A stretch of 64,000 nucleotides of DNA from Calothrix sp. HK-06 (GCF_001904745.1 NZ_MRCD01000034.1:1-64000), one strand, 5' to 3'. Shown: positions 36,399-47,747, counted from the stretch's first letter. The notes: a model not told the origin generated them from the letters alone. Made by a program: numbers and translations.

Positions 36399-36893
36399 TT
36401 AAGGTAAACACTCAGCTTCTTTGATTTGACTTAATAATAGCCAAGTATCATTACCTATAATTCCATCGACACCTGAACGATTACGTCGCTGTAAAGATTT
36501 AACAGCTTCTTCTGTAGCTATGCCAAAATCACCATCAATAACACCTTGGTAGTCACCGCTAATAATCAATCGTAGTTGAACACGCGATACAAGTTCGCCT
36601 TTACTACCCCTTCTCAGTACAGGCAAATTAATAGGCGCCTTTCTAATCAATGCTTGCCAAGTAATATTACCTACAACACCATCAACTGTAAGAAAGACTT
36701 GCCGTTGAAACGCTTTGACTGTATCTTCTGTATCATCACCGAAATCACCATCAATTAAAACTTCTGGAAGTCCAAAGATGCAAGCTAACGCAAAGGCGCC
36801 ATAATCATATAGAAGTGTTTGTAATTCGCTAACGTTGGCGCCACTCATTCCTTTTTTTAATACATGATTACTAGTATCCACTGTAGAAGTCAT
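36399..36893 (-). CDS. two-repeat peptidoglycan-binding protein (paralogue)
   Basis: About 164 residues, two PG_binding_1 repeats: LKKGMSGANVSELQTLLYD...DGDFGDDTEDTVKAFQRQ...DGVVGNITW and LRRGSKGELVSRVQLRL...DGDFGIATEEAVKSLQRR...DGIIGNDTW. Start taken as the ATG at 36893 (MTSTVDTSN), matching the neighbour; the frame also runs upstream to 36929. No signal peptide seen. It forms a tandem paralogous pair with the gene at 35732, with a palindromic repeat between. Confidence 0.83.
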   Translation of the reverse strand: MTSTVDTSNHVLKKGMSGANVSELQTLLYDYGAFALACIFGLPEVLIDGDFGDDTEDTVKAFQRQVFLTVDGVVGNITWQALIRKAPINLPVLRRGSKGELVSRVQLRLIISGDYQGVIDGDFGIATEEAVKSLQRRNRSGVDGIIGNDTWLLLSQIKEAECLP

Positions 36894-36929
36894 TTCTGTG
36901 ATTCCCTTATATGTGAAATATATAAACAA

Positions 36930-37660
36930 AGTTGTGTGTTCACAGCTAGTTGCTACAATCTATGACAGTATTATTTCGGATAACGCTATCTGAAATTTTG
37001 TTTAGGAATGTAACGCCATTGTTTATCCATTGAGCTTATAAAAACCTGGTTTGTAAAAATTTTATAAAGACTAATTGCCTATAGGTGATTTATAGTGTAT
37101 TTTCATACATTATAAGCATTTCTAGGGAGGAAGCTTTCACGGTCGGTTTCAACTGGTGCATTAACCCTAAGTATTTACACAGGTTTGCTAATTAGGCTGT
37201 AACACGGATAATAAGTTAATATAATTTTATACTTAGAAGCAAGATGTATTGAAGTTAAAAATATATCAGATTTGTGGGTCTTGGCTGTGTTCTGTTATAA
37301 GCAAGAAAACAGGGTGCTTAATTAAATTCAAAATAGGTTGATAAGGATGTGAGCCTTCAATATGCTTACTTAGCAGGGTAGAGTAATTGCTGTTAGTTAC
37401 AGTTATTCCAATTTTTCTTGCCTGAAAAGTAGCTAGATAAATTTATGTAGCTTTGTGGAATATTCTGATTGCAAGTTGTATCAAATAACTGATTAGTCAA
37501 CTACCAGTGCCAAATGAACGCATTGGTTTTTGGGGATTAAACATGTTAGCTCGAATAGCTTTTGTTGCCAAGCCTGCGAATAATAAGCAAGTGCTTGTTC
37601 GCGTGCCAATGTAACAATTTTTTAATATTGATTGTTAAAATTTACAAAAAAAATACTTAT
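36930..37660. other. long noncoding upstream region of the RTX gene
   Basis: About 730 bp without a convincing gene. A 23-codon frame at 37543-37614 ends 46 nt before the RTX start (see rejected items). No riboswitch, tRNA or known RNA was recognised. Confidence 0.5.
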
Positions 37661-40600
37661 ATGAACACTACATCTACACATCGCCCAGAATTGCTTGATG
37701 AAGTTCTTGCTGGTGCCCATGATTTTTTAACTCAATTTGCCCAAGATGAAGTGTCGTTGGATAAAGTCAGTTCAATTTATGGCACTAATTTTGACACGCA
37801 AAAGCTTAGTGAACTGCTTCAACAGTGGTCAAATCAAGATTTTTCAGCGCTTCCAGAACTCGTTACTCTCAAGAGTACAGACTTAAGTGGAGCTAGAGGC
37901 GCCTATTCTAAAGAAACCAATACCATCTACTTATCGACAGAATTTCTTAATTCTCACAGCATTAACGATATGACTGGTGTGGTACTCGAAGAGATTGGTC
38001 ATTTTGTCGATGCAAGGATTAATCAACTTGATACTTCCGGGGATGAAGGCGCCGTTTTTTCTAGAGTTGTGCGGGGTATGTCTATCAGCGACTTAGAACT
38101 ACAACAGTTGCGAATTGAAGATGATGGAATCACTGTTACGGTAAATGGACAAACCTTCAAAGCAGAAGCAGATACAACTCCGGAAAGCAACTTGAGCTTA
38201 TTAAGTAGTTCTATCAAACCACTACTGGACAAAATCAGGAATTCTATCGCGGGACAAAGTTTGGCTAAGTTACCGCTTCTAGGTGACGTTCCTCTCCAAA
38301 AGTATATTGATGATTTCCTTACTAATTCGGTTGAGAAGCGAATTTTAGACGAACTTGATAAACTCACAGATAAAACCAATGGGGCTGTTCGGAATGCTTT
38401 ATTCGATGCCTTGAAACCCGAAAGCCAGGGTGGGTTAGGTTTGCTGCTTGACTTGGATAACAATGGTAAGATTGACATCAACGATATTAGTAACCCGACC
38501 GACGCAAGTAGTATCGCTTATCAGTTCAAAATTGGTAAAAGCTTTAATCCTGATATTGCTTTATCAAAAAATTTCGGTCTTCCTAACTTAGGGTTTAACC
38601 TGATAGGTGGTGTAACTCCCACCCTCGACTTTGCTTTGAATGTCGGTTTTGGGGTTGATAATACTGCTGGTGCTGATGCGTTTTTCTTCGATACATCCGC
38701 AACTGACGAACTCCAAGTTGAACTTAAAGCAAATCTTAAAGACAAAAGTGCCAATCCATTAGAGTTAAAAGGTTCATTGGGGTTTCTGCAAATCGGCGCC
38801 ACAGACAACGGTAGCGCTCTAAATAGTAAATTTGCTCTAGACTTAACCAATACGGCAACTCCGCGCGTTAAATTGTCGAAGTTTAATGATATTACTCTTG
38901 GTTCGGGACCGAAATTAACGGCAAATGCAGACCTAAAGTTAAAGCTAGATACAGGTTTAGATAAAAATGGTAACTTACCATCCATTACAGCTGACTTTAA
39001 TCTCACGAATTGGAATTTAGATTCACTCGTTCCTAATGTTGAATTTCAAAATGTTGCACTCGATTTAGGTTCGTTTGCAAATAAATTTGTTGGTCCAACT
39101 CTCAAAGATATTCAGAGAATTACAGGTCCAATTGAAGACATATTAACTCCAGTAATTACACCAATACCAGTTATCGATTACACGCTACTGGAACTTGCTG
39201 AAACATTTAGACCGGACTTAGTAAAACCTGGTACAAACGAATTTGTCGAACAAATTACTGAAAGTATTAAACAGTTCAATAACCTACCGAGCGGCACAGA
39301 TGGTATTAAAATTAGCCTCGGTAGTTTCAATACCAACCCGAATAACTCAAACCCGACTCCACAATCAGCACCACAACCGCTTTCGTTAAATTCCATCTTA
39401 CCTGCCGATGCTCCAGAAGCACCTAACAGCTTTGTTGACACACTGAAAAAGCTTGAAGAAGAAGATGGATTAAAATTCCCACTTCTTACAGACCCTAGCA
39501 AAGCTTTTAATTTACTCTTGGGTCAAAATGTGACTCTTTTTGAGTATAACCCACCTGGATTACAATTCGAGGCAAACATTGGTAAAGGTATTATTCCCCC
39601 AATTCCTGTTTTTGGACCAGTTGTAATTCAAATTTACGCCAAAGCAGGCGCCAGCGCACAATTTGGGTTTGGTTATGACGCTCAAGGATTAATTGATTTT
39701 ACAAAGAATAACTTCCAAAACCCTGCTGACTTAACCAACGGGTTCTTCCTCAGTAAACCTGATAATAAAGGATATCTCACAATCTTCGGTGAAATCGGCG
39801 CCACTGCTGGTGTTGATCTTAGTGTCGCTAGTCTTGAGGTTGGTGGAGGTCTAAGAGCAACAGTTGAACTAGGTAAAACTTCTCCATCAAAAGTACGGGG
39901 AAGTGCATTAGCAGATGACCCTTTGTGTTTGTTTGCACCAAGTGGCAATTTAGCTTTAATTATCTTTGGTTCTGTAACTCTTGACTTGGGCTTTTTTAAC
40001 TTTACAAGACGTTTAGATTTAGCAAATATTAACCTGCTTGACTTTAGTACAGGTTGCGACCCCAACGATAAACACTTTAACGTCGAAGACCCAACACCTG
40101 ACCCAGCAACCGAAGAGTTTTTGAAAGACCAAGGGGTAATCAACCGTAAGGGAACAGAGAACGGCGAAACGATTACAGTTAAATATCTTTCTGGTAATAA
40201 AAAAGATGGTAATGAATCAGTATTGCTATTAGGACTTGATTTTCCTGAAGGTAAAGCACCTGGCAAACAATACGATAACCTCAAAGCAATTGTAATTGAC
40301 GGGTTGGGAGGAAATGACACGATTACCCTTACCGATGGCGTTGATGTTTTTGCCCAACTCGATGGTGGCACCGGAGATGATATTATTGTTGGCGCCGCAG
40401 GTAATGATTATCTAACGGGTGGTGCGGGTAACGATAGTCTTGACGGTAAAGGTGGGACGAATACTGTTAGTTACGCAGATGCACCAAAGGGAGCAACTGT
40501 CAACTTAACAACAAATAAAGCCACAAAAGATGGTTACGGTACTTCTGACACCCTCCTGAATATTCAAAACGTTGAAGGGTCGCAGTATAGAGACATTATT

Positions 40601-43600
40601 ACTGGCAACTCACAGAAGAATTTCATTGATGCAGGAGATGGTAACGATGATATCTTTGCAGGTGGAGACGATGACGTTCTTCTTGGTGGTGCAGGACGTG
40701 ATTTATTGAATGGAGGAGAAGGAGTTGATACAACTACATATTTAACTTCTCCGGGTGGAGTCAATGTTAACCTTCGCACGGGAGTAGCTTTTGGAGGAGA
40801 TGCCGAAGGAGATAAGTTAACTTCAGTTGAAAACGTTCACGCAACTGTTTTTGATGATGTACTAGTTGGTAATAGTTCCGATAACTCTTTAGGTGGTTAC
40901 GATGGCGATGACAAATTAGAAGGTGGTGCTGGCGCCGATTTATTAGATGGTGGTGCGGGTAACGATACAGCAATTTACCGCAATTCTAGTTCGGGTGTAG
41001 ATGTTAGCCTCAAGACAGGTAAAGGTGATGGTGGAGACGCAGAAGACGATAAACTAGTTAAAGTTAAAATTTTGGATGCGGATAACAAACCCGTTGATTC
41101 AGAATATAACACCATTGAAAACCTTATCGGTTCCAACTTTAACGACACCCTCGAAGGCGATAAAGGTAATAATAAACTTGAAGGGCTAGCGGGTAGCGAT
41201 ACCATTAAAGGTGATAACGGTGATGATATCCTAATTGGCGGTGCCGGAGCAGATAGTTTAGATGGTGGTACAGGTATCGACTGGGCAGATTATAGCGATT
41301 CTCCTGGCGCCGTTAACGTCAATCTTCAAAGTGTTGGTTCAGGTAGCGATGCACAAGGAGATACTTTTATCAATGCTGCACCGCAAGTTTCAACTGTTGA
41401 AAACTTACGCGGGTCAGATTTTGGCGATACGCTAGTTGCAGATAATGGTTTTAATGTTATTGACCCTGATTTAAGTAGCGGTGGAACTGATAATGCGAAT
41501 GGGGGAGGTAATAAAGATACTCTAATAGTTGATTATTCTATTCGCGACACCGGGACAGGAATAACAGGTGGTTATTTGCTTGGTAGCGCTACATCTGGAG
41601 CGTTTTCACGACTTACTACTCCTGGTGGTGCAATTTTAGATGCTGTTAATTTCACTAACATTGAACGTTTAATTGTCAAAGGAACGATTAAAGATGATTT
41701 GGTAATCGCTGGTACTGGCGATGATATCGTAATTACTAGCGATGGTAACGATACCATTTATGGCGGTCGTGGTAGTAATTTGATTTTGGCTGGTGATGGT
41801 GATGATACTGTTGTTGACCAAAACGATGTCAACCTTGAATTTAAAACCATCCCAAATAACACTGTTACTTATCTAGATGGTGGACGTGGAATTGATAGCG
41901 TATCAATTGACCTTTCCGGTAAGTTTGTACAGACCCAAACTGGTATACTGCAATATAATCTTGCCTTAATTAGCACAAATCCCTTAGTTGAAAACCCCAC
42001 CCAAGCGTTGATTTTAAGTGATGGAACCGCTATTACCAACTTTGAAATTTTCAAAGATATAAAAACTGCTGGTGGAAACGACACGTTAATTCAACAAGGA
42101 AGAGTTAATAATAACTTTAGTACGGGTGAAGGCAACGATTATGTTAATGCAGGTTTGGGGATAGATGTACTCGACGGTGGTCAAGACCCGGACGTGATTG
42201 TAATTAAGTCGGCGCCTATAGAAGCTCAAGACGTTCCAACACTAACAAGTGACACCTCTGAAGTCTTGGGAAATCTTACACAGCAAGTAAACTTAGATGA
42301 CAACCCGGTAATAACTCCCAAGCCAATAGCTAATCAAATCGAAGATGATTTGTTAGTTATCGACTATTCGGTTGAAGATAATGGTACAGGTATAATCGCA
42401 GAAATTGCTGGTTTTAACGCAATTAACGGCGGACGTTATTACCGCAACACTAGCGATGGTAGTCAGATTTTTGATGAAGCTAAGTTTACTAACTTTGAAC
42501 GCTTTAACATTACTGGAACGAGTAAAAACGACCGTATATTTGGTGGTGACTTAAACGATGTTCTAAGTGGTAACGCTGGGGATGACTTTATTATCGGTAA
42601 TGCTGGTAACGACCAAATCCAAGCTGGTGAAGGTAAAGATATTGTCGTTGCTGGTAGCGGTAATGATACCGTTAATGGTGGCGATGGCGATGACATTATT
42701 GTTGATGGTGGAAACTTTAATCCATCTGGAGTAAATGTTGCTGCTGTTAACCAAGGAACTACTATTGCTGGTGGTGGTAATGACATCTTTGATGGTGGTA
42801 AAGGTAATGATGCTATCAACGGTGGTATTGGAGACGACCAATTAAATGGTGGGGATGATAATGATTTTCTAGTTGGTGGTGAAGGTAGTGATACTCTTAA
42901 GGGTGAAAGTGGTAATGATACTTTAATCGGAATTAATTACGGCTCCGTAGTTACTGCCCAGAACAATGAAATCGATACTTTAACAGGTGGAACTGGCGCC
43001 GATCAATTCTGGCTAGGAGACGGTACATTTGTATATTATGACGATGGTGCCCGTACTTCTCCAGGACGCAATACTTACGCTTCAATCACCGACTTTAACT
43101 CTACTGAAGGGGACATCATACAGCTAAATGGGCAGAAAGAAGATTATTTCATTCAAATTGTAAATAATTCAATTGAAATTTATCGAAAAGATGCCCCTTT
43201 GGTCGAGCCTGGAGATTTGATAGGAATTGTTCAAGGTTTAAATAATTTTGATTTAGGCGCCAGTTATGTACGCTATGTAGATGGTAGTGAGCCAAATATC
43301 TCACCTAATCAAGCCTTCAACTTAAATTCTCTGAATTTAGGTCTTGATCAAAATCAAAATCAAAATTTAGTACCCCAAGTAGCGTTAGTACAACCATTAG
43401 CCCAAACCCGTGTAATAACAAGTATTCAACCATTAACAGCTTCTCTGACTCCAGCTAGTGGTGACTTTACGATTACACAAAATGGTGATGGGAATCAATT
43501 ACTCAATCAGTTGCTTGGAAATAATACGCAAGGACTAAGTAACTTTAAAGTAAAACTCAAAGGCGATAGTCGCGCGTTTGGTACTTTCCAAAACGATCCC

Positions 43601-46288
43601 TTCGGTTTAAGTTCTGGTATTGTACTAAGTACGGGTAGAGTTACTGATTTAGTTGGTAAAAACATCTCTGACGGGGATTTTTCTCCAGGTACTAGCGTTG
43701 CTCTAAAATTTGACAAGCTGGATGGGTTAACAGGTAGCTCTAGCAACGCGGGAACTGCTATTTACCGTGCAGATTTATCTAATTTAGGATTTGACCTCAA
43801 ATCTTTGACAATTGGTGATGGTGGTATAATCGGTGGTTCAGATGGAAGATTTACTGGTTTCGATTTAGATGGTATTAAACTCAGCACAACCAAGATTACG
43901 AATGCTGCTGATATTCAAAGTCTACCTAGTTTAAATGTATTTGATTTTAGTCCAGTCAGTACTATTTTCACACCAGGAACCCAGCGTCCACCCAGCGATG
44001 CAGAAAATCCTGATTTGTTTGGCACAATTAATGGCAACGTTAATAATGGTATCGCCAATTTAGGTAGTTTCGATGCAGTTTCTACCACTGGTAGTGATGC
44101 CAATGGCTTTGTTAGTTTAGGAAATCTAGGTAAAACTGGTTTTAACCTAACAAAAGCAATTTCTTCACAACAACCACTTTATTTATATGTTGGTGAAGTT
44201 GGTGATAATGGCGAAGTCGTTGGTGGTAATATTACAGCTTCTAATCGCGAGGTTAAGGGTTTAAACGACCTCAGTCAAGACTTTGGCTTACCTGGCGCCA
44301 CAGATGATTCTATTTCAATGGAAGTAGAATTTGATGCTGATGCCAAAACAAAGTATGTATTTTTCCAATTCGCGTTTGGTTCAGAAGAATTTGCCGAATA
44401 CGCAGGTAAGTTTAACGATGCCTTTAGCTTAGAACTAAATGGCTTTAATATGGCGCGGTTGAGTGACGGAGATACGGTAACAATCAACAATCTCGCCAAA
44501 AATGCGTTTGCTTCTTCTTACCACCCAGACTTTATCTACAACCCCGTTGATACTGGCCCTGCTAGCAGCATAACTAAGTTAGATGGCTACACGAAACCTT
44601 TGACTTTTGTTGGTGTTGTCGAACCGAATACAAAAAACAAATTAGTCATCAACGTCAAAGATAACCGCGACGGGTTATTAGATTCTGCGGTCTTTCTCAA
44701 AGCTGGAACTTTTGGTATTACTGCACCCAAACCTCTCGACGGCAGCAAACCAGGAGTCGATATTGAGTCAGAAGATGGTAAAGATACGATTATCATCACT
44801 GAAGGTGGAGAAGAAGGTACTATTAATATCTCGCTAGATACTATTCCCAGCGAAGATGTAACAGTTACTGTACAACCTGGTGCAGGAGTCGATTTAGGTA
44901 ACGGTCCAGGTAAACCTGTTGTTATTATCTTTACACCCACCGACTCTAATATTCCCCATACGTTGCCTGTTTCCACTCCCGATGATGGTAAAACAGAAGG
45001 TACGCAAACAGAAACAATCACAATTACTGCGACCAGTAATGACCCCAATTACAATGGTATAAATATTCCTCCTGTCAAAATACAAGTTAATGACCCAACT
45101 GGTACTGGTGGTACTGATAGCCAAACGGGTGTTAGCCAAACAGCAAATGATTTACTGTTGGTTTCGGGACAAGGTTCTCAGGTTGGATTGGAATTTGCGC
45201 TGCTTCAAAATAACGCTGGGTTTGTCAATGAAGTCGGTGTATTTGTTGTCGATAACGAGAAAGGTGAAATTAATGGTATTGCACCCGGTCAAAATGGTTA
45301 CTTACAAGCAGCAATGCAGCGTAAGCAAGTTTTACTATCCGCACTTACTAATAACCCCTCACCTGGATTTAATAGCGCGCGTTTACTTAGCTTTGCTTCT
45401 AATTCGTACCTTAACTTCTACCTCGTTCAAGATGGTAGTACCGATGAAGTACTGACAAATTTAGCCGATGGTAATCCTACTCCTAATGTATTTTTCGCTA
45501 CTAACCCTGCAAATGTAGACAGTTTTGACCATTTACTTTTCAGCAATTTAACAAATGGTGTTTCCCTTGCTTGGGAAGACTCATCAGGGGGTGGGGACAA
45601 AGACTTTGATGATTTAGTAATAAAAGTGTCAACTAGTACTCAACCTCTAACAGTCGGAAGCAAACTACAAGCGCAACGCGAAATAATTGATTTACGAGAT
45701 TATAATAGCCCTGTCTCTGCACAATTCATTGTCTATAGCGAAGCTAGTTATAATAACCATGTAGGATTTTATACTATAGATGATGTGGCAGGGCGCATTG
45801 GTAACCTATTACCAACAGACGCAGGTTATGCTCAAGCAGCGTTACAGCGTCGGGTAGCCAGCTTTGACCGTAATGCTACCGATGTAACAGGACAATTCAA
45901 CGGTGGCGCCTTGTTTGCACCTTTTATTATTGCCAATGGTAGCATTGAAGAATTCCTGAATCAGAACCCGAACAATCTAGGTGGTAATGCTCCAATTGCC
46001 TACTTTGCCTACTCCAACGCAAACCCTGACAAAATAGACCACGCGCGGTTGTTGGGAGATAACAAATTTGGCTTTGAAGACTTGTTTGGCAAAGGAGATG
46101 GAGATTACAACGATATAGTTCTCCAAGTTAATTTTAAAGTTCCTGCTTCCATTCAAGCTGCATCTCCTTTAGATGCTCCTGTGAATAGCGCAGGAGGGAT
46201 GAGTTCCATGAGTTCAATTCTTCAAGACCCATTTGCATCTACAAAAAAACCTGAAATCAACAATATGATTTCACAGAATAAATCTTAG
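37661..46288 (+). CDS. giant RTX calcium-binding protein with choice-of-anchor L and DUF4114 domains
   Basis: About 2875 residues, starting at the ATG at 37661 (MNTTSTHRPELLD); the frame runs on upstream to a TTG at 37562. The N-terminal domain carries VLEEIGHFVDARIN (110-114 EEIGH), a zincin-like motif whose first His is Glu. Residues about 200-850 are Asn/Ser-rich beta structure. Hemolysin-type repeats (GGAGNDSLDG and similar) span about 880-1780, so calcium binding and type I secretion are expected; no Sec signal is seen. A choice-of-anchor L domain (FTITQNGDGN to AVFLKAGTFG) covers about 1940-2360, and two DUF4114 domains (GKGDGDYNDIVLQV at the end) follow. The role is probably surface or matrix adhesion. 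Confidence 0.92.
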   Translation: MNTTSTHRPELLDEVLAGAHDFLTQFAQDEVSLDKVSSIYGTNFDTQKLSELLQQWSNQDFSALPELVTLKSTDLSGARGAYSKETNTIYLSTEFLNSHSINDMTGVVLEEIGHFVDARINQLDTSGDEGAVFSRVVRGMSISDLELQQLRIEDDGITVTVNGQTFKAEADTTPESNLSLLSSSIKPLLDKIRNSIAGQSLAKLPLLGDVPLQKYIDDFLTNSVEKRILDELDKLTDKTNGAVRNALFDALKPESQGGLGLLLDLDNNGKIDINDISNPTDASSIAYQFKIGKSFNPDIALSKNFGLPNLGFNLIGGVTPTLDFALNVGFGVDNTAGADAFFFDTSATDELQVELKANLKDKSANPLELKGSLGFLQIGATDNGSALNSKFALDLTNTATPRVKLSKFNDITLGSGPKLTANADLKLKLDTGLDKNGNLPSITADFNLTNWNLDSLVPNVEFQNVALDLGSFANKFVGPTLKDIQRITGPIEDILTPVITPIPVIDYTLLELAETFRPDLVKPGTNEFVEQITESIKQFNNLPSGTDGIKISLGSFNTNPNNSNPTPQSAPQPLSLNSILPADAPEAPNSFVDTLKKLEEEDGLKFPLLTDPSKAFNLLLGQNVTLFEYNPPGLQFEANIGKGIIPPIPVFGPVVIQIYAKAGASAQFGFGYDAQGLIDFTKNNFQNPADLTNGFFLSKPDNKGYLTIFGEIGATAGVDLSVASLEVGGGLRATVELGKTSPSKVRGSALADDPLCLFAPSGNLALIIFGSVTLDLGFFNFTRRLDLANINLLDFSTGCDPNDKHFNVEDPTPDPATEEFLKDQGVINRKGTENGETITVKYLSGNKKDGNESVLLLGLDFPEGKAPGKQYDNLKAIVIDGLGGNDTITLTDGVDVFAQLDGGTGDDIIVGAAGNDYLTGGAGNDSLDGKGGTNTVSYADAPKGATVNLTTNKATKDGYGTSDTLLNIQNVEGSQYRDIITGNSQKNFIDAGDGNDDIFAGGDDDVLLGGAGRDLLNGGEGVDTTTYLTSPGGVNVNLRTGVAFGGDAEGDKLTSVENVHATVFDDVLVGNSSDNSLGGYDGDDKLEGGAGADLLDGGAGNDTAIYRNSSSGVDVSLKTGKGDGGDAEDDKLVKVKILDADNKPVDSEYNTIENLIGSNFNDTLEGDKGNNKLEGLAGSDTIKGDNGDDILIGGAGADSLDGGTGIDWADYSDSPGAVNVNLQSVGSGSDAQGDTFINAAPQVSTVENLRGSDFGDTLVADNGFNVIDPDLSSGGTDNANGGGNKDTLIVDYSIRDTGTGITGGYLLGSATSGAFSRLTTPGGAILDAVNFTNIERLIVKGTIKDDLVIAGTGDDIVITSDGNDTIYGGRGSNLILAGDGDDTVVDQNDVNLEFKTIPNNTVTYLDGGRGIDSVSIDLSGKFVQTQTGILQYNLALISTNPLVENPTQALILSDGTAITNFEIFKDIKTAGGNDTLIQQGRVNNNFSTGEGNDYVNAGLGIDVLDGGQDPDVIVIKSAPIEAQDVPTLTSDTSEVLGNLTQQVNLDDNPVITPKPIANQIEDDLLVIDYSVEDNGTGIIAEIAGFNAINGGRYYRNTSDGSQIFDEAKFTNFERFNITGTSKNDRIFGGDLNDVLSGNAGDDFIIGNAGNDQIQAGEGKDIVVAGSGNDTVNGGDGDDIIVDGGNFNPSGVNVAAVNQGTTIAGGGNDIFDGGKGNDAINGGIGDDQLNGGDDNDFLVGGEGSDTLKGESGNDTLIGINYGSVVTAQNNEIDTLTGGTGADQFWLGDGTFVYYDDGARTSPGRNTYASITDFNSTEGDIIQLNGQKEDYFIQIVNNSIEIYRKDAPLVEPGDLIGIVQGLNNFDLGASYVRYVDGSEPNISPNQAFNLNSLNLGLDQNQNQNLVPQVALVQPLAQTRVITSIQPLTASLTPASGDFTITQNGDGNQLLNQLLGNNTQGLSNFKVKLKGDSRAFGTFQNDPFGLSSGIVLSTGRVTDLVGKNISDGDFSPGTSVALKFDKLDGLTGSSSNAGTAIYRADLSNLGFDLKSLTIGDGGIIGGSDGRFTGFDLDGIKLSTTKITNAADIQSLPSLNVFDFSPVSTIFTPGTQRPPSDAENPDLFGTINGNVNNGIANLGSFDAVSTTGSDANGFVSLGNLGKTGFNLTKAISSQQPLYLYVGEVGDNGEVVGGNITASNREVKGLNDLSQDFGLPGATDDSISMEVEFDADAKTKYVFFQFAFGSEEFAEYAGKFNDAFSLELNGFNMARLSDGDTVTINNLAKNAFASSYHPDFIYNPVDTGPASSITKLDGYTKPLTFVGVVEPNTKNKLVINVKDNRDGLLDSAVFLKAGTFGITAPKPLDGSKPGVDIESEDGKDTIIITEGGEEGTINISLDTIPSEDVTVTVQPGAGVDLGNGPGKPVVIIFTPTDSNIPHTLPVSTPDDGKTEGTQTETITITATSNDPNYNGINIPPVKIQVNDPTGTGGTDSQTGVSQTANDLLLVSGQGSQVGLEFALLQNNAGFVNEVGVFVVDNEKGEINGIAPGQNGYLQAAMQRKQVLLSALTNNPSPGFNSARLLSFASNSYLNFYLVQDGSTDEVLTNLADGNPTPNVFFATNPANVDSFDHLLFSNLTNGVSLAWEDSSGGGDKDFDDLVIKVSTSTQPLTVGSKLQAQREIIDLRDYNSPVSAQFIVYSEASYNNHVGFYTIDDVAGRIGNLLPTDAGYAQAALQRRVASFDRNATDVTGQFNGGALFAPFIIANGSIEEFLNQNPNNLGGNAPIAYFAYSNANPDKIDHARLLGDNKFGFEDLFGKGDGDYNDIVLQVNFKVPASIQAASPLDAPVNSAGGMSSMSSILQDPFASTKKPEINNMISQNKS

Positions 46289-46336
46289 AGATTTCCAAAA
46301 ATTAAATTAACTATCTTGTAGAATGGGCATCTTTTG

Positions 46337-46362
46337 TGGAATGGGCATCCCTGCCCATTCCA
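46337..46362. terminator. GGGCATCC-type hairpin, copy 3, after the RTX gene
   Basis: Perfect 11-bp arms TGGAATGGGCA / TGCCCATTCCA with loop TCCC, 48 nt past the stop codon. A partial second copy (GAATGGGCAT) precedes it at 46321. Strong candidate terminator and member of a dispersed family. Confidence 0.7.
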
Positions 46363-46436
46363 AACGAATGAGCGAACACAAAGTTTAAAATAACGGTACG
46401 ATTGATATAAAGCAGAGATTTTCGCGACCCAATGTT

Positions 46437-47747
46437 ATGACCGCTTTCCAAGTAGCTTACGAATCCTTAATTACTATTGCCCAGCAAACTCGTTCAGCAG
46501 CGTTAAAGTTGGCAGTGCTTTCGACTGACCAAAGAAACCAAGCTATTGAAGCCATTGCTTCTGCCTTAGAATCAGCGCGCGATGAAATAATCAAAGCAAA
46601 TATTGCTGACTGTGAAACTGCGGTTGCTGATGGTATTGCGAAACCGCTTTATAAAAGGTTGCAGTTAGATGAACATAAATTAAGAGATGCCATTACAGGT
46701 GTACGTGATGTCGGTAAACTCGCTGATCCCATAGGACATGTACAAATTCATCGTGAACTTGATACTGGATTAATTTTAAAGCGGGTAACTTGTCCGTTAG
46801 GAGTTTTGGGAATTATTTTTGAAGCACGTCCTGAAGCTGCGATTCAAATTGTCTCACTCGCAATCAAATCTGGGAACGGTGTTATTCTCAAATGTGGTAA
46901 AGAAGCAGTACGTTCATGCGAAGCTATAGTTAAAGCCATAAAACAAGGTTTAGCACAAACTGCGGTAAACCCCAATGCAGTGCAGCTACTAACAACACGT
47001 GAAGAAACTTTAGAGCTACTCAAGTTAGAAAAATATGTGGATTTAATTATTCCACGCGGTTCTAATTCATTTGTACAATTCGTTCAAGAAAATACTCGCA
47101 TTCCCGTACTTGGACATGCAGACGGTGTTTGTCATTTATATATAGATAAAGCAGCAGATACCGAAAAAGCAGTTACCATTGCTGTAGACGCAAAAACTCA
47201 CTACCCTGCCGCATGTAACGCTATTGAAACAATGCTAGTTCATGATCAAGTGGCGCCAACCTTTTTACCTAAAGTAGCAGCAGAATTAGAGAATATGGGT
47301 GTTGAGTTACGCGGAGACAAGCGAACTCGTGAAATATTACCTAATATAGCTGCACCTAGTGACTGGCAAACCGAATACAGCGATTTGATTTTAGCTATAA
47401 AAATTGTAGATAGTTTAGAGGAAGCAATTGAGCATATCAACAATTACGGTTCTAAGCACACAGATGCAATTATTACCGAAGACCCCAACGCTGCTTCTAC
47501 TTTCCTAGCTTTAGTAAATGCCGCAGGTGTATATCATAACTGCTCTACCCGCTTCGCAGATGGTTTCCGCTACGGATTCGGTGCCGAAGTTGGTATCAGC
47601 ACACAGCAAATGCCTCCGCGCGGACCCGTTGGTTTAGAAGGTTTAGTAACCTACAAATATCAAATGACTGGTAATGGGCATATTGCTGCTGATTATACAG
47701 GTGCCGATGCTAAACCCTTTACACACCACGATTTGAACAAAACATAA
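46437..47747 (+). CDS. proA: glutamate-5-semialdehyde dehydrogenase
   Basis: Reduces glutamyl-5-phosphate to glutamate semialdehyde in proline synthesis, using NADPH. 436 residues. Features seen: [15 protein letters not shown], the segment [40 protein letters not shown], active-site Cys in [32 protein letters not shown] and [16 protein letters not shown]. The C-terminus ends in an Ala/Lys/His tail typical of cyanobacterial ProA. It stands alone after the RTX gene terminator. Confidence 0.95.
   Translation: MTAFQVAYESLITIAQQTRSAALKLAVLSTDQRNQAIEAIASALESARDEIIKANIADCETAVADGIAKPLYKRLQLDEHKLRDAITGVRDVGKLADPIGHVQIHRELDTGLILKRVTCPLGVLGIIFEARPEAAIQIVSLAIKSGNGVILKCGKEAVRSCEAIVKAIKQGLAQTAVNPNAVQLLTTREETLELLKLEKYVDLIIPRGSNSFVQFVQENTRIPVLGHADGVCHLYIDKAADTEKAVTIAVDAKTHYPAACNAIETMLVHDQVAPTFLPKVAAELENMGVELRGDKRTREILPNIAAPSDWQTEYSDLILAIKIVDSLEEAIEHINNYGSKHTDAIITEDPNAASTFLALVNAAGVYHNCSTRFADGFRYGFGAEVGISTQQMPPRGPVGLEGLVTYKYQMTGNGHIAADYTGADAKPFTHHDLNKT

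Noticed and set aside
37543-37614. 23-codon frame (MLARIAFVAK start) upstream of the RTX gene
   Set aside because: No ribosome site or relation to the next gene that I can support; could be chance.
36930-37660. Riboswitch or small RNA before the RTX gene
   Set aside because: No match to a known motif could be made by eye.
39682-40371. Long antisense frames across the RTX gene (this and several others)
   Set aside because: Artefacts of the Gly/Asp-rich repeats; Ser/Pro-rich translations with no family signature.
40290-43000. Tandem repetitive DNA that might be a CRISPR array or minisatellite
   Set aside because: The repeats keep one reading frame and encode hemolysin-type calcium-binding units of varying spacing.
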